Assembly: GCA_017399065.1 (NCBI GenBank)
Contig: JAFQEL010000011.1
Span: 1 to 64,000, forward strand
Source: Clostridia bacterium
Lineage (GTDB): Bacteria > Bacillota > Clostridia > Oscillospirales > Acutalibacteraceae
DNA length: 64,000 bases
Direction: 5' to 3'
In this document: piece by piece, positions 62,175 through 64,000 of the stretch
Position numbering within the stretch: the first letter of the stretch is position 1
Layout: each line of letters starts with the position of its first letter
Made by a program: the position numbers and the translations under genes
Notes under the pieces: model-generated
Seen by the model: the letters and a program-made list of their open reading frames with translations, nothing else
What the model was told of the DNA's origin: nothing
The model's database searches: none

Positions 62175-62269
62175 CAAAAAACATCCGCACGGCACATCTT
62201 CAAAGACCTAACGATGTAACCGAAACGGATGACAAGCATCTTCACTACCCGGTGGCAGTACAATATTTT
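62175..62269 (-). promoter_or_regulatory. Terminator-bearing leader upstream of pnuC, riboswitch candidate
   Basis: On the - strand: hairpin ACUGCC/GGGUAGU (62260-62245), then CATCCG...CGGATG (62231-62226 / 62187-62182) enclosing GATGT/ACATC, followed by a run of six T. The terminator stem can compete with GATG/CATC pairing in the first part. No known riboswitch core is recognised. Confidence 0.5.
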
Positions 62270-62275
62270 TTTGTG

Positions 62276-62304
62276 ATTTTATCACAGCTTTTATTTTATG
62301 TCAA
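62276..62304 (-). promoter_or_regulatory. Promoter of pnuC
   Basis: On the - strand TTGACA (62304-62299), exactly 17 bases, TAAAAT (62281-62276). It gives a leader of about 113 bases. Confidence 0.7.
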
Positions 62305-62339
62305 GATATGTTAAAATCGGTATATGAGAGGTGAAGAAT

Positions 62340-63017
62340 TTGACCGATATTCAGAAAAAGCTGTTTGAAATGCAGGATTTGACTTACCGTGATTTTCACA
62401 GCAGACTTATGCCCGAAACCGACAAAGAAAAGGTAATAGGTGTGCGCACACCCTCTCTTCGCAAATTTGCAAAGCAGCTCTGCGGCACACCCGAGGCACA
62501 AAAGTTTTTGTCACAGCTTCCTCACAAGTATTATGAGGAAGATAACCTGCATGCATTTCTGATTGAGCAGATAACAGATTACAATGAAGTTATATCAAAA
62601 CTGGATGAATTTCTTCCCCTTGTTGACAACTGGGCAACCTGCGATATGATGAAGCCGAAAACATTTAAAAATCATTTGCCCGAATTGAAGAAAAAATGCT
62701 TTGAATGGATAGAATCGGAGTACACGTATACGGTGAGATTCGGTATAGTTATGCTTATGACTCACTTTCTTGAAGCAGAATTTGACCCGTCAATACCCGA
62801 AAGAATATCGCAGATAAGAAGTGAAGAGTATTACATAAAAATGGCGGTTGCGTGGTATTTCGCAACGGCACTCTCCAAGCGGTATGATGAAATTCTGCCT
62901 TTTATCGTAAATCACAAGCTCGACCCGTGGACGCACAACAAAACCATACAAAAAGCGAAAGAAAGCTACCGCATAACACCCGAACAAAAAAATCAGCTTA
63001 ACAAACTAAAAATATAG
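62340..63017 (+). CDS. DNA alkylation repair enzyme, AlkD type
   Basis: 225 residues if TTG 62340 is used (GAGAGG 8 bases upstream); GTG 62331 is an alternative. VIGVRTPSLRKFAKQL at the N-terminus and WATCDMMKPKTF with the conserved Asp, plus repeated helical pairs, match the HEAT-like-repeat AlkD DNA glycosylases that remove alkylated bases. WYFATALSKRYDEILPF and the C-terminal HNKTIQKAKESYR complete the family pattern. Confidence 0.88.
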   Translation: MTDIQKKLFEMQDLTYRDFHSRLMPETDKEKVIGVRTPSLRKFAKQLCGTPEAQKFLSQLPHKYYEEDNLHAFLIEQITDYNEVISKLDEFLPLVDNWATCDMMKPKTFKNHLPELKKKCFEWIESEYTYTVRFGIVMLMTHFLEAEFDPSIPERISQIRSEEYYIKMAVAWYFATALSKRYDEILPFIVNHKLDPWTHNKTIQKAKESYRITPEQKNQLNKLKI

Positions 63018-63020
63018 CAA

Positions 63021-63060
63021 AGCAGCGACCGATTTTTCCAAATCAGCCGCTGCTCTTTTA
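63021..63060. terminator. Shared terminator of alkD and the surface protein
   Basis: AAAGCAGCG.CCGATTT / AAATC.GCCGCTGCT with T-rich ends on both strands, between convergent genes. Confidence 0.75.
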
Positions 63061-63062
63061 GT

Positions 63063-64000
63063 TTATGATTTAACTGAAAACTCCGTATCAGTCCAAGTAT
63101 AGCCGTATTTTGTGCGCAAAGTATACTTAATATCCGCCGGAACTTTTCGTGAAACTGTCCAGTAACGCAAGCCGTCTTCGCCTATTTTGCTTGAATACTG
63201 ACTGTATGTAAGTGTGCAGCCGTTATCCAACGCAAACTGTACCTTTATTACCTCCGGGTCTGTAACTGCGTTAAATATAGCTATACCGTTTTCATAGCTT
63301 ATATCAAACGAATATGCACCCGGTATATCGTAAGCTATCGTAAATTCAGTGCTTACCTCATGCCACACTTTACCGTACTTTGCACGCATATTGTGTGTGC
63401 CTGCTTCTACCCTGATATTTATCAGCCATATTTCCGTATCGCCGTCTGTGGTTATCGTTGCCTTGCGGCGGTCAACGGTTGTTGTGCCTCCGTTATCGCG
63501 GACTACCTGAATCTTACTCGGGCTTCCGATAACCTTAACAATATAGTCACGGTTTCCGTATGTTACATAAGGTCTGTCGTTAGCCGGAGCAACAAATATT
63601 ACCGGTGCGGTAAGCTTACCGTATGCCTCACCGCAACCCTTACATATCGCTTTATCGGTAAGCGTTGCTGTGCCGCCGCTATGCTGTTCGTGCTCCGATT
63701 CTTCTCCACAGCCTTCAACCGTGCATTTATGCCAGTGAGCCTCGTTATCTGTGTACCATTCCTCGCTCCATGTGTGACCGGGAGCAGGTATTGTTTCGGT
63801 ATATGTATCGCCGCAGTAACAGGTGTATGTTTTAACACCGTCAACTGTACAGGTTGCATCTGTACCCATTGCTGTATAAGAATGTTCGTGTCCTCTAAGT
63901 TCTGGATAAAGGTAGTCTGAGTCTCCGTCCATTGTCCAAATCGTATCAAAATCAAAACCCTTAAAACTCGAAGCTTGCTTCATCTGCTCATCACTTAAAG
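63063..64000 (-). CDS. Cell-surface protein, C-terminal part (cut by window end)
   Basis: The frame is open to the window edge and continues upstream, so only about 312 C-terminal residues are seen. It begins LSDEQMKQASSFKGFDFDTIWTM, the end motif of InlB-type or leucine-rich surface proteins, then two Cys-rich segments (CTVDGVKTYTCYCG; HWHKCTVEGCGEESEH) and a beta-rich region to the end. It is likely a secreted or wall-bound adhesin. No LPxTG is visible at the C-terminus. Confidence 0.75.
   Translation of the reverse strand, partial: LSDEQMKQASSFKGFDFDTIWTMDGDSDYLYPELRGHEHSYTAMGTDATCTVDGVKTYTCYCGDTYTETIPAPGHTWSEEWYTDNEAHWHKCTVEGCGEESEHEQHSGGTATLTDKAICKGCGEAYGKLTAPVIFVAPANDRPYVTYGNRDYIVKVIGSPSKIQVVRDNGGTTTVDRRKATITTDGDTEIWLINIRVEAGTHNMRAKYGKVWHEVSTEFTIAYDIPGAYSFDISYENGIAIFNAVTDPEVIKVQFALDNGCTLTYSQYSSKIGEDGLRYWTVSRKVPADIKYTLRTKYGYTWTDTEFSVKS

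Noticed and set aside
1-64000. CRISPR arrays or a replication origin
   Set aside because: No regularly spaced short repeats and no cluster of DnaA boxes beside dnaA/dnaN were seen.

Overview
The window looks like a chromosomal segment of a low-to-mid GC Firmicute, most likely a gut clostridium of the Oscillospiraceae/Ruminococcaceae type. I infer this from the gene order darA - holB - ricT, an ssrA/smpB pair, a BmpA-type nucleoside ABC transporter, several GPH sugar transporters, AGGAGG ribosome sites throughout and TnpV/DUF6809 transposon genes. No 16S gene is present, so the assignment is by gene content only.

Region 1 (about 1-20200, + strand) is an AT-rich accessory cluster that reads as one operon. 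It encodes a membrane-anchored von Willebrand A protein, a tubulin-like GTPase (Tubulin_2 type), a two-helix membrane protein, a 1446-residue membrane protein ending in a zinc finger plus HELTH metallopeptidase (DA1-like), a soluble FtsK/SpoIIIE-type ATPase, a small helical WXG100-like protein, two toxins that share one helical leader domain (a papain-fold toxin and a ParB-fold toxin), an immunity-like protein and a CASTOR/POLLUX-like channel with RCK-like domains. I read it as a type VII-secretion-related export and conflict system built around a tubulin-like GTPase. The papain toxin is split from its leader domain by a stop codon placed directly after a G GGA AAA heptamer, which looks like a -1 ribosomal frameshift site.

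Region 2 (20200-22220, - strand) holds transposon-associated genes (TnpV, DUF6809), a DUF2971 protein and a coding remnant abutting the 3' end of ssrA, a common integration site. Regions 1 and 2 may therefore be an island at tmRNA. Region 3 (22220-28010, - strand) is housekeeping: ssrA, an XRE regulator, smpB, hflX, ricT, holB, darA, a TSCPD protein, and a small membrane protein under a LexA-like box.

Region 4 (28400-32150) has an aquaporin and a short glycan locus (GT32, GT2, pyruvyltransferase). Region 5 (32275-49850) has a GPH transporter with a phosphoesterase, glnA, nadE with a nicotinamidase-like gene, a nucleoside importer with xpt, a CrtI-like oxidoreductase with a ferredoxin-type reductase, and another phosphoesterase and transporter.

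Region 6 (49990-64000) has a third phosphoesterase, a Fic gene bracketed by a 200-bp direct repeat next to tRNA-Ser, tRNA-Val, a flavodoxin-family protein, a nucleotidyltransferase, a GNAT enzyme, an operon of zinc-ribbon, Ig-like, GPH and GH16 genes, a fourth phosphoesterase, pnuC with a terminator-bearing leader, an alkD-type gene and the C-terminal end of a cell-surface protein that runs off the window.
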